Shown here: positions 37,047 to 48,859 of the stretch, in pieces
How the letters are laid out: each line of letters opens with the position of its first letter
Position numbering within the stretch: the stretch's first letter is position 1
NCBI RefSeq assembly: GCF_032062135.1
Contig: NC_092860.1
Span: 65,135,803 to 65,199,802, forward strand
Source of the DNA: Pyxicephalus adspersus
Taxonomy: Eukaryota > Chordata > Amphibia > Anura > Pyxicephalidae
DNA length: 64,000 nucleotides
Direction: 5' to 3'
Notes under the pieces: generated by a model
Seen by the model: only the letters and a program-made list of their open reading frames with translations
The model's database searches: none
What the model was told of the DNA's origin: nothing
Position numbers and translations under genes: made by a program

Positions 37047-38640
37047 TCACAAAGAAGTCAATGAAAATCTCAGTTTGTATGATTTCCTTTTATGCTGATG
37101 ATCAGGAAAATCACGTTGAAGGCTCCAGCAGTAGTCTGCCATCATGTGTCTATCCCATCTACCCTGATACCTTTCTTCCATCACCTTTATATCTTGAGGA
37201 AACCTCTCCCCTTGTTCCTCAGTGAAATCCCCATGGTTTTCTGCAAATTTTTGCAAATTACTGTGGAGATAGTGTACCTTTATGCTCATAGTAGTACCCA
37301 CATTTTTAAAGTTTAAGAGAAAGTTTTGTACCAGTTCTTCATAATGTGCTTGTGCTTTATGGTTACCCAAGAACTTCTTGACAACCATGACATAGCTGTG
37401 TCAAGCAGAAACTTTAGTATCAGTCGTGTAACTTGTGAAATTTGAATCCATTATCAGTTTCCGAATCTGAGGTCCATCAAAGGTCCTGCTTTTAATTTTT
37501 CAGTACTCAATCCAGGAAAGAATCTACAAATGTATTTGAAGCTATCACCGTCCTTGTTCAGAGCTCTAACAAATTGCTTAATTATTCCCCACTTTATGTG
37601 TAGGGGAGGGAGAATGATTTTTTCTTTGTCAACTATTGGCTCATTTTTGGTGTTCACTGCACCTTTTTTATGTTTTCCCTTAGAGGCCATGTCACTTTTT
37701 TCCAGTGATCCTGCTTTGCTCCACTATCCCACAAGCAGATGAAACATGGGTACTTTGTGTATCCACTTTGCTGTCCATTTAGGAAGTTCACCATTTTTTA
37801 ATCAACACATATGGATCATTGGTGTTCATGATAGCAAAGCTTTTGTAGGACAATTTGGATATTTTCATATTCTTCTTTAAGTTTTGTTGAGTGACCAATT
37901 GGAATTGATGCATAGCAGTTACCATTATGCAGTAAAACAGATTTCAACCTTTTGAGTGGAACTGTCTATGAAAAGCTGCCAGTCTTCTGATTCATATTCA
38001 GGTACTCCCATATGGGCTAGTAGTCCAGTGATGTTACAACAGTACACAAAGTCTCCATCTTCACTGAAATATAGTAGGAGTGTCACCTTTCTTGTCCTAT
38101 AAACTGGTATTTTAACTTCCGGTCTCAAATAGTTCTTTTCTTTTAGCCTGGATGCTAAAAGTTCAGATGCTTGTTTTGACAGACTTAGGTCATGTTTTGG
38201 ATTACTCCTGGATTACACTCCAAACCCTGTATATCCTTCATGTCGGATACAGGAATATCAGGGAGTGTACGGAACACTGGTATGGGAATATCAGCACCAT
38301 GTGGCACAGGGTGTCTTGCCGATTCCAGGATACTCCCACTTGTTTTTCTTGTAACAATCAAAACCTTTTACATTCACAGCACAAAAATAACAATCATTAT
38401 GATGATTTTTGGGCTCTCGCTATACCATAGGTACACAAAATTTTAAATTTTTCAGTTTTCCATTTTTCCACTGATGTTGACACGCTACACAAGTTTTGCA
38501 TACCATATGGGGAGCCCAATACTTATCTTGGTCCCCCAGTTTATTACCAAAATATGCAAGATTCTTGTTACACAAATTCCTTAATATTTCTTCTCTGTTT
38601 TTGCAGAGAATATTCACTACAAATGTAGCAAAATACATTA
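37047..38640 (-). pseudogene. Unclassified repetitive protein gene, copy A (decayed)
   Basis: The minus strand from 38640 to 37047 gives, in broken frames: LAYFGNKLGDQDKYWAPHMV with CKTC (N-terminal Cys pairs), HPVPHGADIPIPVF, then FSEDGDFVYCCNITGLLAHM. LKSVLLHNGNCYASIPIGHS follows, with a mutated ICGDLK-like segment, then YTKYPCFICLWDSGAKQDHW, IILPPLHIKWGIIKQFVRAL, VKKFLGNHKAQAHYEELVQN, VHYLHSNLQKFAENHGDF, EEQGERFPQDIKVMEERYQG and MMADYCWSLQRDFP. The same order of motifs occurs in copy B (42952-44470, plus strand). I know this architecture only as an uncharacterised multi-copy animal protein family. Cysteine pairs and spaced Asp/His/Glu motifs would suit a transposase, but that is inference. 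Many stops. Confidence 0.65.
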
Positions 38641-39479
38641 AGGTAATTTAAACAACTTTTACTTGAATCTGTAAAAAAAAAAATGAATGCATAAAACGAA
38701 GGCAAATTAAAGTTTAATGAAAATAATGCTACATTTAATATATCAAATGCAAAACATTGGTGTAAATAAAGATTTTTATAATTATGTGTTAACATTTGTT
38801 GTTGGTAAAATCGTCTATTCCGATTGTATCCCAAGAACTAGAGCAAATACAATGAAACTGATGTCATTTCTGGATTCAGCAGACCTGAAATACACTAAAT
38901 ATATTGAAAAATCCTTAGCAAGTGAAAATATTTTTTTTTTGTTGAACTTTGCTATTAATGAGCCCTGCAAATTAACCCAGTTATTATATGCTAATATCTG
39001 GTAGTCTGAAACGTAAAAAGTTTTTTTAATATTTTGAAAAATAGGCTAGTTTCACTTTTGGTTTGTCATATCAATAATTTTTACATTTCATGGAATTTTT
39101 AAACTGTGCTATACAATATTATTTATGGTCCTAAACTCACCCCTGTCTAAATAGCATGGAGGCTGGCTGGCTACTTGTATAATAAGGACCTAATTCTATT
39201 GAGGAAAGATTAAAAAAAACAGTTCTTCTAACAAAAGGTAAGGAGGTGACCTAAGTCCGTGGTTTATTTTATGCCTTGAATACTACGATTGACATTCCCC
39301 TGCCTTAGTTTCTGACTTAACTCATGTCCACCTAAAGAGTTCTGAAAATGTTTGTTTACCTGTGAATTTTCTAGAGTTTTCTGTTATATTTTTCTTAACA
39401 TAGGTGGTAAAATTGAATGTCCAAGAGGGGTATACTGGTAGAAATATAGCCGGCGAGCCTAGAAATGTCAATTAGATAA
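38641..39479. other. Intronic DNA, nothing recognised
   Basis: AT-rich region upstream (minus sense) of copy A. It may contain that element's 5' flank, but no terminal repeat was recognised. Confidence 0.4.
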
Positions 39480-39860
39480 AAAAGAATGAGAGAGAAAAAA
39501 CAGGCTTTTGTAGGCGTTCATAATGAGAAAATTAAAAGTAGGTAATTTACAACAATTTTTATTATAAATTAAATAAGGTTCTACTAAGCTGTTACTTCAG
39601 CTATACATAAAAGTACTGTGCTTATATAGATATGACACTGAACTCGTGTTTCACAGGAGATTCTGATGATAAGTATAGGGTCACAGAGTGATAGTCCCAG
39701 AGCCTGACGCATTTCACCATGAAGACTTCCTCAGGGGGTTTAGGAGACATGTATTATTTAGTGTCCTTTATGTTCTAATATCAGGTGGAAACTTATGGAA
39801 TGAGCCACTGAAGAGTATTGAAACTGCTTCCTAAAGTGTTATTTTATGTTTGTTTGTGAT
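39480..39860. mobile_element. Possible foldback/retroelement end with hammerhead-like module
   Basis: The region starts with ACAGGCTTTTGTAGGCG-like DNA (about 39500), which resembles the terminus of the element at 25464 (ACAGATAGGCTTTTCAAGG). It has a module at 39706-39738 at a similar distance from that end. Boundaries are uncertain. Confidence 0.35.
39706..39738 (-). other. Hammerhead-like module, copy 4
   Basis: The minus strand reads CCCCCTGAGGAAGTC, a divergent loop without a clear stem, then GTGAAATGCGTC. The CTGAGGA, GAAA and GCGTC boxes are intact but stem II is not obvious. Confidence 0.35.
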
Positions 39861-39930
39861 AGTTTTATTAGGGTTACTAGTGGGAGAAAGGCCAGGTATT
39901 GGTGACCCCCTTTCCAGAAGTCTTAACCGG

Positions 39931-40264
39931 GGTACCAAGGTACTGACTGGGTATAGGAATATTGTAAGAGGTAACTATTGGACCAAATTTTGTTGTGAGA
40001 CTGGCTGCAGACATCTCTATTCTTACACAGTACTAACTCCACCATCAAAACAATATATGTGGTTCAAGCACATCTTTTCCCTGAAGAATGAACTCTCTTT
40101 TCCCTAAAGAAGCAAGAAACCACACAGTTTTTCTACTTTGTCAAACCATGTATTGGTATTATCCAGGACAAAGACTGTATTCCCTTTTAGACTCTATCAC
40201 TCAAACAAGATTGGAAAAATCTGGCCTACAATATTCCTATACCCAGTCAGTACCTTGGTACGCC
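39931..40264. repeat. Separated inverted repeat, about 36-bp arms
   Basis: GGTACCAAGGTACTGACTGG followed by GTATAGGAATATTGTA (39931 onward) is the exact inverse of TACAATATTCCTATAC followed by CCAGTCAGTACCTTGGTAC (40226-40263). About 255 bp separate the arms. The flanks also share short inverted words (GAAAGGCCAG / CTGGCC). Probably the subterminal part of a small TIR element. Confidence 0.8.
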
Positions 40265-40646
40265 AGGCATGAAAAGCCACACACAGACATACCAGGTTAT
40301 ATATATATATATATATAATCATATGCTAATGACTAAATGTATTATTACTGCTGTGTGGGGTGGGGTTACCTTTAGTAAAAAACTGCCAAGCTTTTCCACA
40401 CTTCTACCACCTGATCCTTACTGTTAGTTTGTACTGGGTGACCTCAAAAATGGAGAGTCCCAAGTAGCAGCAGGGGTTAAGCCAAGGTAGCCTGTTACAG
40501 GAAAAGTCAAGGTTAACTTTGACCTTTAGCTGCCTACATTTCTGGATCATCTTGACGTGCTGTTTTTCCTGATAGCTAGTTTAGCTTGTTCATGGCATGT
40601 GGCATTTGTTATAGAATTTGTTATTAAAGTATTATATATAAAGGAA

Positions 40647-40648
<2 letters not shown>

Positions 40649-40706
<58 letters not shown>
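40649..40706. repeat. (TA)n microsatellite
   Basis: About 28 TA units flanked symmetrically by AATTCA and AAATTCAT. A shorter TA run is at 40300-40317. Confidence 0.95.
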
Positions 40707-40709
<3 letters not shown>

Positions 40710-41734
40710 TCATATATTTAAGAAATAAAGTTAGAGAAAGGATATCTATTCTGAGCAGTGAAGTTTTATTAACTAAATATTTGACTACTGTTTATCCCTC
40801 TTTGCTCACCAAACATGCAGATGATAGTAAGTAGATGTCCTGTGTATCTGTCTGACCTCAGTTGGCTGGTCTATGTCACAGCTGCTATCCCCTTCTTTTC
40901 TATCTGCTCCGGTCCCATGTCTATCAGCTGTGTTTGTTGCTGTCCCTACTTCCTGTAACACTTGGGTCACTTCTTGTTTTCACTTTCCATTGCCTAATGT
41001 ACACAAACCTATTGATAACCGAATATAATATTAAAAATGTTCAGCAATGCAAACTAATAAAACATTTCAATCACTTCACAACTTAAAAGTATTGGAAACA
41101 GAGCGTTCACTAGGTATATCAGATACACATTACATTTTGCAAGGGACCCAAAAGAGACTGGCAGGGTGGGATACAATACAAGTGAGAGCATGTATGTCAT
41201 GTTACCGTATTCCCTTTGAATTAGTAAAGGGTGCAGACGTGTTACCCCACTTCCATTTACAGATATACAATTCTAATCAAATATTATTATTATGATTATT
41301 ATTATTAATATTAAATAAATAGGATTTTCCACTTTTTGACCCCTTGTGTATATGCACTCACTTCAACTTTTGAACTTGTCTCCTGTTCATGTAAACCCCT
41401 GGTGCTCAACACATTAGCTGCAGGCTTTGAGGCTTGCTAACCCCCAGTTTTGCAGTCTTCTCCTAGGCTGGGTCTTCCACTTGTTGTTCACAGGTCATGC
41501 TATTGCAGAGTTTCTGTGGGCTTAAATGCTCTTTGCGTCCTGCCCTTGGCATTGAAAAAAACAGGAAATGTCAGTCGGAGATTACTCTGTCTGATCATAC
41601 TTTTTTTTGGGATAGAGAACAGTGCTGGAGAGTTTAATCAGGTAAGTAACGCTTTTACCAATGTGAAGGTAATATTGTTATACTGAGACAAAAGTGGATG
41701 TATTTGTGCTATCACTGATAAAATGTTTTTTTTT

Positions 41735-41930
41735 GTGTGGCCACTGACACCAGTGCTGAAAGATATTTTTACAGTGATTTACAGCAGGAATTAATAATGC
41801 ATCCACTGACATCCATGTGGGGGTTAATATTAGAAACACTGACAACATTGTGCAGGTTGTTCTTGCAGTCACTGAGAACAATATGCTGTTTATTATTGCA
41901 GTCACTGACACCAATGATGATGATTATTTT
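41735..41930 (+). repeat. Degenerate tandem repeat with CACTGACANCA motifs
   Basis: CACTGACACCAGTG (41743), CACTGACATCCATG (41803), CACTGACAACATTG (41837), CACTGAGAACAATA (41871) and CACTGACACCAATG (41901) recur at 30-60 bp spacing, separated by TTTTTACAG/TATTGCAG-type segments. Similar degenerate arrays are familiar from ranid-type frogs, which is a weak taxonomic hint. Confidence 0.65.
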
Positions 41931-42951
41931 ACCCCCAATTTTTCTTCAGGTTATACTGTGACATGCAAAAAATCCATCAGGACTAAAATTTCCTGGTGTT
42001 GAGATTGTGTTACAGCCCATTCTTTTTGAATGGGCTGTCTAGCTTTATGAAATGCATCTCAACACATAAACACATGAAAGTTTTACTTTTTAAAACTGTT
42101 GGATCATGCAGGTTATCACTGCAGAAAGAAATAGGTGATATCATTCTTACCTGCTGGCTTCCCCTGTTCTTACAGGGACTAAATGAACTCCCACAGGCCT
42201 GTGTGGGTGTTAAATCTTGCTGGCCCAGCCAAATAATATGGCACGAAGATCGAAAAAAAAGACATTGTCCGGCAATGAAGTAGGGACAGGTGAGCAAAGC
42301 AGGGTTTTGTTTAGTTTTAAAGTCTTGAGAAGCCATAGTTGAGGCTGCATAATATTCAAGTTGACAATGACTGGTGAAATTGGACAAAATGTGTTTAATA
42401 TGCTTTAGCATGGCCATATGGGCAATTTCTATTATATTTTTTATTCAGTTTTTAGCCCATAAATTAGGTAACTAAACACAGAGTTCAAAGCAGGATTGCT
42501 GGTGTTCTTTAATAAAATGAACATATTAAAAAAAAAAAATTAAAAAAACTTTTAAAATACGAATGCCCTGTTAAAGTATATAAGAAAGTGAGAGATTTTA
42601 AAAATGTTTTATTGGTAGGGATATATACTTCATCTGCCTTTAGGAGCATTTCACGTCTTAATTTAAAATAATCAACTAATTTATTAGTCTACTGATGTAA
42701 TTTCTTCAATTACACGGGTCAACATGTCATTTTCATCAGATATAATTTCATGTGGGCTTTGTAGTATTTTTGATGCGGATTTCAAATCTGTGTTCAGCTT
42801 TTCACCAGTACGTCTAGTTTTTGTGATGCAGCTAATTATATAATGTGTGAAATTCATTTTAAATAGCATTACCATATTACAAAATTTAACGACCGTTTCC
42901 TTTTTTTAAGGTTAGAGACCGCACTAACTGTGATTGATTTCATTTCTCATA

Positions 42952-44470
42952 ATGCCTAGAAATTGCCTTAATAATCCAGAGAGTTTCTGTTACGTGTGTG
43001 GTTTATTCACAACAAAAGCAGAACGTCGCCAAATTACCACAGAACTAAAAAGATATACAAATAATATTTCGGCTGTCCACTTGGTGACCAGGATAAATCT
43101 TGCCTCCACATGTCATCTGTACCAGTATTTCCAACCGACTGTGTGACTGGGGTAAATCGGGGTAAAGCGGCATTGCCATTTGCAATCCCGATGGTGTGAA
43201 GAGAACCGCAAGACCATCTAATCGACTGCTATTTTTGCCGCGTCAACAAAAGTGGATTCTCAGGTAAAACTAAGCACAAAATTTGTATATCCCAGCCTCA
43301 ATTCTGTAATTAGGCCTGTTCCCCATGATGTTTCATTGCCAGTTCTGGTACCACCACATGATGATGGACTTGCTTCTGTAGAAGGTGATGAGAAATGCGC
43401 TAGAGTTTCAGCCAGTTACAACCCCCGAATCATCTGATCTGACTACTTGGCGGATGAAGATTCAGAGACCTTTTCACAAGCAGAGCTGAATGATCTCATT
43501 CGTGATCTAAATCTCTCCAAAGACAAAGCAGAACTTCTTGCTTCAAGGCTTAAACAGAGACACTTGCTCTCAGAGGATGTTTCATCTGAATGGCGTATCT
43601 TCATTGATTCCTCTAAAGGAAGCTTGAAAGCAGTCTTACTGCATAATGGTAATTCCAAACCAAGTTTACTGATTGCCCATTCTGTTAACCTAAAGGAGTC
43701 CTATGACAACATGAAGTTACTACTTGAAGCAATCCTGTATAAAACACACCAGTGGAACATCTGTGGGGATCTAAAGGTCATTGGCATGCTGATGGGAATG
43801 TACGGAAGATCACAAAATATTGCTGTTTCCTATGCCTGTAGGACAGCCGATTTATGGGAGACTATTATGTTAAGCTTGATTGGCTACCAAGAGATACCTA
43901 TAAGCCCCGAACAAGCAGTGTCAAGTTTCTGCCTCTGGTTGATCCACATAAAATATTTTTGCCACCTTTCCATATCAAGTTAGGCTTGATAAAGACCATG
44001 GGTAAATCAAACTTCATGGGTTTTCAGTACCTTGTTGAGAAGTTTCCAAACATACGCACTGCAAAAATGAAGGAAGGGATATTTATAGGGCCACAGATCA
44101 AGTCTGTTTTGCAGGATGAGGTTTTCAAACAATCTGTCTCAGCAGATGAGCTTGGGATGCATTCAAGTGCCTGTGTGAAAATTTTATGGGCAACCAAAAG
44201 TCTCCTGCATACAAGGAAGGAGTTCAGAATCTGCTTGATTCATACTAGAAACTGTTGTTGCATGTCATTAAAAAATACATTTCTTTCACTAACATCCAGA
44301 ATTCTTCCTGGAAAATCTTGGTATGGTGAGTGACGAACAAGGAGAACATTTTCACCAGTACATCCAGACAAGGAGTACACAAGAAAATCATACCCTACGC
44401 ATTTCTGAAGAAACAATGGTACCTGGTTGGCACTGTTCAGTAGATCTTTACCACAGTGTGCCTTATTTTA
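42952..44470 (+). pseudogene. Unclassified repetitive protein gene, copy B (decayed)
   Basis: The start codon at 42952 opens MPRNCLNNPESFCYVCGLFT (Cys pair). Near 43165 the frame gives KAALPFAIPMV then DHLIDCYFC (second Cys pair). Then follow SLNSVIRPVPHDVSLPV (43290), FSQAELNDLIRDLNLSKDKA (43472), WRIFIDSSKGSLKAVLLHNG (43590), WNICGDLKVIGMLMGMYG (43755) and, in another frame, YVKLDWLPRDTYKPRTSSVK (43860). KIFLPPFHIKLGLIKTMGKS (43950), MKEGIFIGPQIKSVLQDEVF (44068) and VSDEQGEHFHQYIQ (44326) complete it. The order matches copy A, which is in the opposite orientation 4.3 kb away. Family function unknown. It is broken by stops and at least two frameshifts. Confidence 0.7.
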
Positions 44471-45330
44471 CTTCACACTGAAGATGTATTAACATTCACT
44501 TCAATGGTTCTTACGTTTTAGTACATGCATGTTCAATGTTAACTAAATTGGTACTCCTAGCTCAGGAACTGTACGTGTTAGGGAAAAACTGAAAACATCA
44601 AGATCTGAAATCTGCTCAAAAAACTGATTTAGAAAAGTTTACTGTGGTTTCTGATGATTATCAAAACTATTTTTTTTTTGTTGACCTGTGGTATTTATTC
44701 TTATTTATCAAATAGGATTGAAATACACCAAATAGGTTTGGGGTATGAACATGGTTTAGGATATAAGGTACATCAAATATTACATTCAATTGTAATTCTG
44801 AACTAAGCAGCTCTTACTACTTTTTAAAACAAGATGAATGCATCCAGCTGTTTCAGTCTACTGAGTTTGCTAAAACTTATTCTTGAGGTAGTCTATTCCA
44901 CATATGAAAAGTCCCTTCCAAATCCAGAGATTAAACCTCTTTTCCTTAAAACATTCAGTGTTCCTTTTATCTTTTGCAAAAACCCTAAAGTGAGTAACTT
45001 TGCAACAAGTCTTCTAGTTTTATAGTATATGGTTACATCCCCCATAAATTACTTCTCCCAAGGGGGAAAACATTTAGTTCAGCTAATCCTTTCTTATAGC
45101 TGGACTCCTAAATGCCTGTTATCAGTTTAGTTGCCCTTCTCTGCACTGTTCATTTTCACAACATTTGTCTGAACTGGGGGCCAAAACCCTAAACTGCCCT
45201 GCCCTGAGGTCTGACTATTGCTTAGTACATAAGCAGAATTATGTCTGGATGTTTGAAGTCAATAAACAGCACTATCATGCCTCCCTTTAAAGCTGATACT
45301 TAAGTCTTGTTATCTTTTCTATATAATGGA
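44471..45330. other. Intronic DNA, nothing recognised
   Basis: The region 44860-45200 (ATGAAAAGTCCCTTCCAAAT ... CTGTTATCAGTTTAGTTGCC) looks like an old interspersed repeat but could not be assigned. Confidence 0.4.
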
Positions 45331-45412
45331 GCAAATGATTCCAGATTTGCTGGATCACCCAGGTTCACCCATGATAGTCCTATGTTCTGCAGAGCTTTAA
45401 TAAATCAGGCCC
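45331..45412. mobile_element. Foldback MITE, copy 3 (right half only)
   Basis: Begins near AAATGATTCCAGATTTGCTGG and ends GAGCTTTAATAAATCAGGCCC, matching the right half of the family seen at 3443-3626. The left arm is missing. Confidence 0.65.
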
Positions 45413-45780
45413 ATTGTGTAGTGGGATGACCTGATAGGCCTCACGCCTAGCCCTGGTTTCTGCACTGATCGAATTTGCAGCCTACTATTGTGTCACCCTG
45501 CTTGTACAAGCAAATACGGTATAGGGGTTTGCAAAGACATTTGGTCTTCACAAAGTAGCTTTGAATTCTTTGAGGCTATTGAGGAATATCTAAACACGAT
45601 CATATCACCACACCTATCACAAAACATATAACCTCAAAACCTGGACAATTCAGACTGCACATTTAAAAATATTTATACAAAGAATAATTTTACTGGAACA
45701 GGATCTGTAACTGCCAGCCTATGTTACTTTCAAAATCTAACACTAGCTTTGGATAAAACCTAGGTATAGCCTTTTTCTTT

Positions 45781-46901
45781 TACCCTGTTTCCCCGATGAT
45801 AAGACACTGTCTTATTTTTTTTGGAAGGCCAAAATATGCTCTAGGGCTTATTTTCAGGGGGATGCCTTATTTACCCATGAAGAAGACTACAGTACACAGT
45901 TANNNNNNNNNNNNNNNNNNNNNNNNNNNNNNNNNNNNNNNNNNNNNNNNNNNNNNNNNNNNNNNNNNNNNNNNNNNNNNNNNNNNNNNNNNNNNNNNNN
46001 NNNNNNNNNNNNNNNNNNNNNNNNNNNNNNNNNNNNNNNNNNNNNNNNNNNNNNNNNNNNNNNNNNNNNNNNNNNNNNNNNNNNNNNNNNNNNNNNNNNN
46101 NNNNNNNNNNNNNNNNNNNNNNNNNNNNNNNNNNNNNNNNNNNNNNNNNNNNNNNNNNNNNNNNNNNNNNNNNNNNNNNNNNNNNNNNNNNNNNNNNNNN
46201 NNNNNNNNNNNNNNNNNNNNNNNNNNNNNNNNNNNNNNNNNNNNNNNNNNNNNNNNNNNNNNNNNNNNNNNNNNNNNNNNNNNNNNNNNNNNNNNNNNNN
46301 NNNNNNNNNNNNNNNNNNNNNNNNNNNNNNNNNNNNNNNNNNNNNNNNNNNNNNNNNNNNNNNNNNNNNNNNNNNNNNNNNNNNNNNNNNNNNNNNNNNN
46401 NNNNNNNNNNNNNNNNNNNNNNNNNNNNNNNNNNNNNNNNNNNNNNNNNNNNNNNNNNNNNNNNNNNNNNNNNNNNNNNNNNNNNNNNNNNNNNNNNNNN
46501 NNNNNNNNNNNNNNNNNNNNNNNNNNNNNNNNNNNNNNNNNNNNNNNNNNNNNNNNNNNNNNNNNNNNNNNNNNNNNNNNNNNNNNNNNNNNNNNNNNNN
46601 NNNNNNNNNNNNNNNNNNNNNNNNNNNNNNNNNNNNNNNNNNNNNNNNNNNNNNNNNNNNNNNNNNNNNNNNNNNNNNNNNNNNNNNNNNNNNNNNNNNN
46701 NNNNNNNNNNNNNNNNNNNNNNNNNNNNNNNNNNNNNNNNNNNNNNNNNNNNNNNNNNNNNNNNNNNNNNNNNNNNNNNNNNNNNNNNNNNNNNNNNNNN
46801 NNNNNNNNNNNNNNNNNNNNNNNNNNNCCCCCCCCCCCCGCCTGTAAATAAATTTACTGTCTTATTTGATGGCCCTGCCTTATCATCGGGGAAACACGGT
46901 A
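45781..46901. mobile_element. TIR element of the GATGATAAGAC family, with assembly gap inside
   Basis: The left end reads TACCCTGTTTCCCCGATGAT then AAGACACTGTCTTAT; the right end reads CCTTATCATCGGGGAAACAC then GGTA, its inverse. The internal part is mostly an N gap (45903-46827). The residual inside (CCAAAATATGCTCTAGGGCT, and a poly-C run plus CCTGTAAATAAATTT) has no coding signal. The terminal CGTNTTTCCCCGATGATAAG resembles the ATAAGACGC family at 21276 and 58517 in general design. Confidence 0.8.
45903..46827. other. Assembly gap (925 N)
   Basis: Run of N. Any apparent open frame across it is meaningless. Confidence 1.
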
Positions 46902-48373
46902 CTTTGATTTAAGATTTTTAAAGAACAAAAGTAAACAATCACAGATTTTAGGCAGTGAGCAGAGATTAGTTGAATTAGTTCACAGTTACAGTGAAACATG
47001 GATAATGGTGGTTGGGAATATCAGGATTTCCAGACAGATTTTTTGTTTTATTGAGATGAACACTTTTTCCTATTGTAAAGATTTACTGTATGCCCAAATA
47101 TATTAGCAACTGAAATGATGTAACCTGAATAGGGAGGCTTATTAGATCGTGATGACTGACTTTCACAGTTTAGAATTGTTTAAAAAATGAGCTGCCTATA
47201 TTTCTGGATCTACAGATAATTGTGAATATTCTTTTTTACAGAATACAACATACAACATCTGATTTAGCATACACATTTATAGCTGGCTAGACTAAAACAG
47301 GAATGATTACAAATTGTAAGTCCTTCTATATAAAATTTAAAATACAGAAATCAGATCAGTAACTTGATATATACATGTAATGTATGTAAATGTCATCCAA
47401 ATAGTTTTCTTTTACAAAATTATGTCAGTCTGTTTATACAAGCAATAACAGACTTAAAAAAAAAAAGTGGATACAAAAAGAGGTTTCAGGCTCATAGATA
47501 AAGTAATAGACTTAATTTGAAAGCTACTTTACCTTAACACTATTCTTACCTTGCCATTTTACCAATGGGTGATACAAACGAGAAATTAAGTGACAGACTC
47601 TTCTTGGGTTAACTGGATAATATGTTTTTCAAATGCATTGGAAGTATTTGACAGAAAACAACTGATTGTTAACTTTTTCTATTGAGAAAGGAGGACAACC
47701 CTATTGCTGCTTGTGGTATTTAGAGATATGATTATTGCAGAACCTGGCAAAGCATGATTGGTCATTCATAGCAATGATGAGTCAAATCCTTCATTATACC
47801 GACATACCACACTGAAAAACCTACCCAGATCCAGGTCCTCCTTATCCAGTCCCAGTTCACAACAAACTACATACCTTGTACACTCCTTTATATGGTGGCT
47901 TTACCTGCTTGGCATCATCATGTGTTATTTTTTACTGTTGCTTGATTGTCTTCTTGTTCGCTCTCTACATGCAAATATTGCCTTATGTTACATGCTGCAT
48001 TGTCTTGTCACATGTATCAGTGACGTCTTTTATTGTTAAATGTAACTTCAAATATCTGCAGCTTTAACTTTTTATGTATAAATTTTAGAAAATCAAAACC
48101 ACTTATACTTTATAAATGGTAAGAAACTCTGCCTGCCCAGAATGTATTGCCTCATCCACCTTACTTGTTCCTGCATATGTTAAGGAACTAGGAAATTTTA
48201 CATTTTATTTGTATTTCACACTACTCACAAGACTCATGCACCACCAGTGAATGGAGTAAATCTACTTACTCACACTTGCTTATATTCACCAGCACTTGGT
48301 TTTTTCTTTACCAAACACTTGCCTGTGACTACAAAAAAAATGAAACGTGACCGATTGTGAAATGTTTCTGCAG
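46902..48373. other. Intronic DNA, nothing recognised
   Basis: AT-rich DNA before the first microexon. No transposon ends seen. Confidence 0.5.
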
Positions 48374-48412
48374 GGGACGCTACTGAGAAAACATGGCAAA
48401 GGGCTAGAGAAG
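48374..48412 (+). CDS. unc13a: unc13a microexon 1 (39 nt), probable cassette exon
   Basis: AATGTTTCTGCAG precedes and GTAAAC follows. The 39 nt translate in phase 0 as GTLLRKHGKGLEK. Inserted between the exon ending PLTDQT (27781) and the exon starting GTHLII (50256), this keeps the frame. Mammalian UNC13A proteins, as I remember them, carry a related stretch (IGNLLRKHGKGLEK) at exactly this place in some isoforms, which is why I accept so short an exon. The acceptor has a modest pyrimidine tract, compatible with regulated inclusion. Confidence 0.85.
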
Positions 48413-48829
48413 GTAAACTTGTATGCAGACCCATCACTTATGTTTATTGCAGCATTGCATAGCTGATGAAGCATCGTGTCAGTGGAGAATGCTGAATATC
48501 CTTCATGTTCTGATATTGCACATTACTGTGCAGAAGCAATTTTGTGGTTTAATAATTATTTTCTGTGAAAGGGAATATAGATATGGAGTAAGCTATTAAA
48601 CATTATGCGGCTACATGTGTTAAAAAATATTTTTTTGTCGCTAGAACTGAATAGTAATGGCTAACTGGTCATGCAGAGTAGCCAAGCAAAACAAGTATTA
48701 GTTCTGTGCACTGTGTGTGTAGCTGTTCTGTATATACGTGTATGATTTGTTTAGATATGTAATCACTGTTATTGTACACCTGTATTTTACATTCACACTC
48801 ACATGTTAATTCCACACTTCTCTCTCCAG

Positions 48830-48859
48830 AGCAGGGTGAAGCTGCCGTACCATGCAGAT
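48830..48859 (+). CDS. unc13a: unc13a microexon 2 (30 nt), probable cassette exon
   Basis: A pyrimidine-rich acceptor (CTTCTCTCTCCAG) precedes and GTAAGG follows. The 30 nt read SRVKLPYHAD in phase 0, corresponding to the GRVKLPSHSD segment that I recall following the LLRKHGKGLEK stretch in mammals. It lies 417 bp after microexon 1. Together they would add 23 residues between MHD2 helices, close to the conserved GT(Q/H) exon. Confidence 0.85.

Noticed and set aside
41990..42290. Small coding exon or gene in the open frames here
   Set aside because: Frames on both strands are open by chance over an unassigned interspersed repeat; a short palindrome (CAGCCCATTC/GAATGGGCTG) is present but no conserved protein.
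45796..46851. 351-residue open frame on the plus strand
   Set aside because: It is almost entirely N translated as X across the assembly gap; no real coding evidence.
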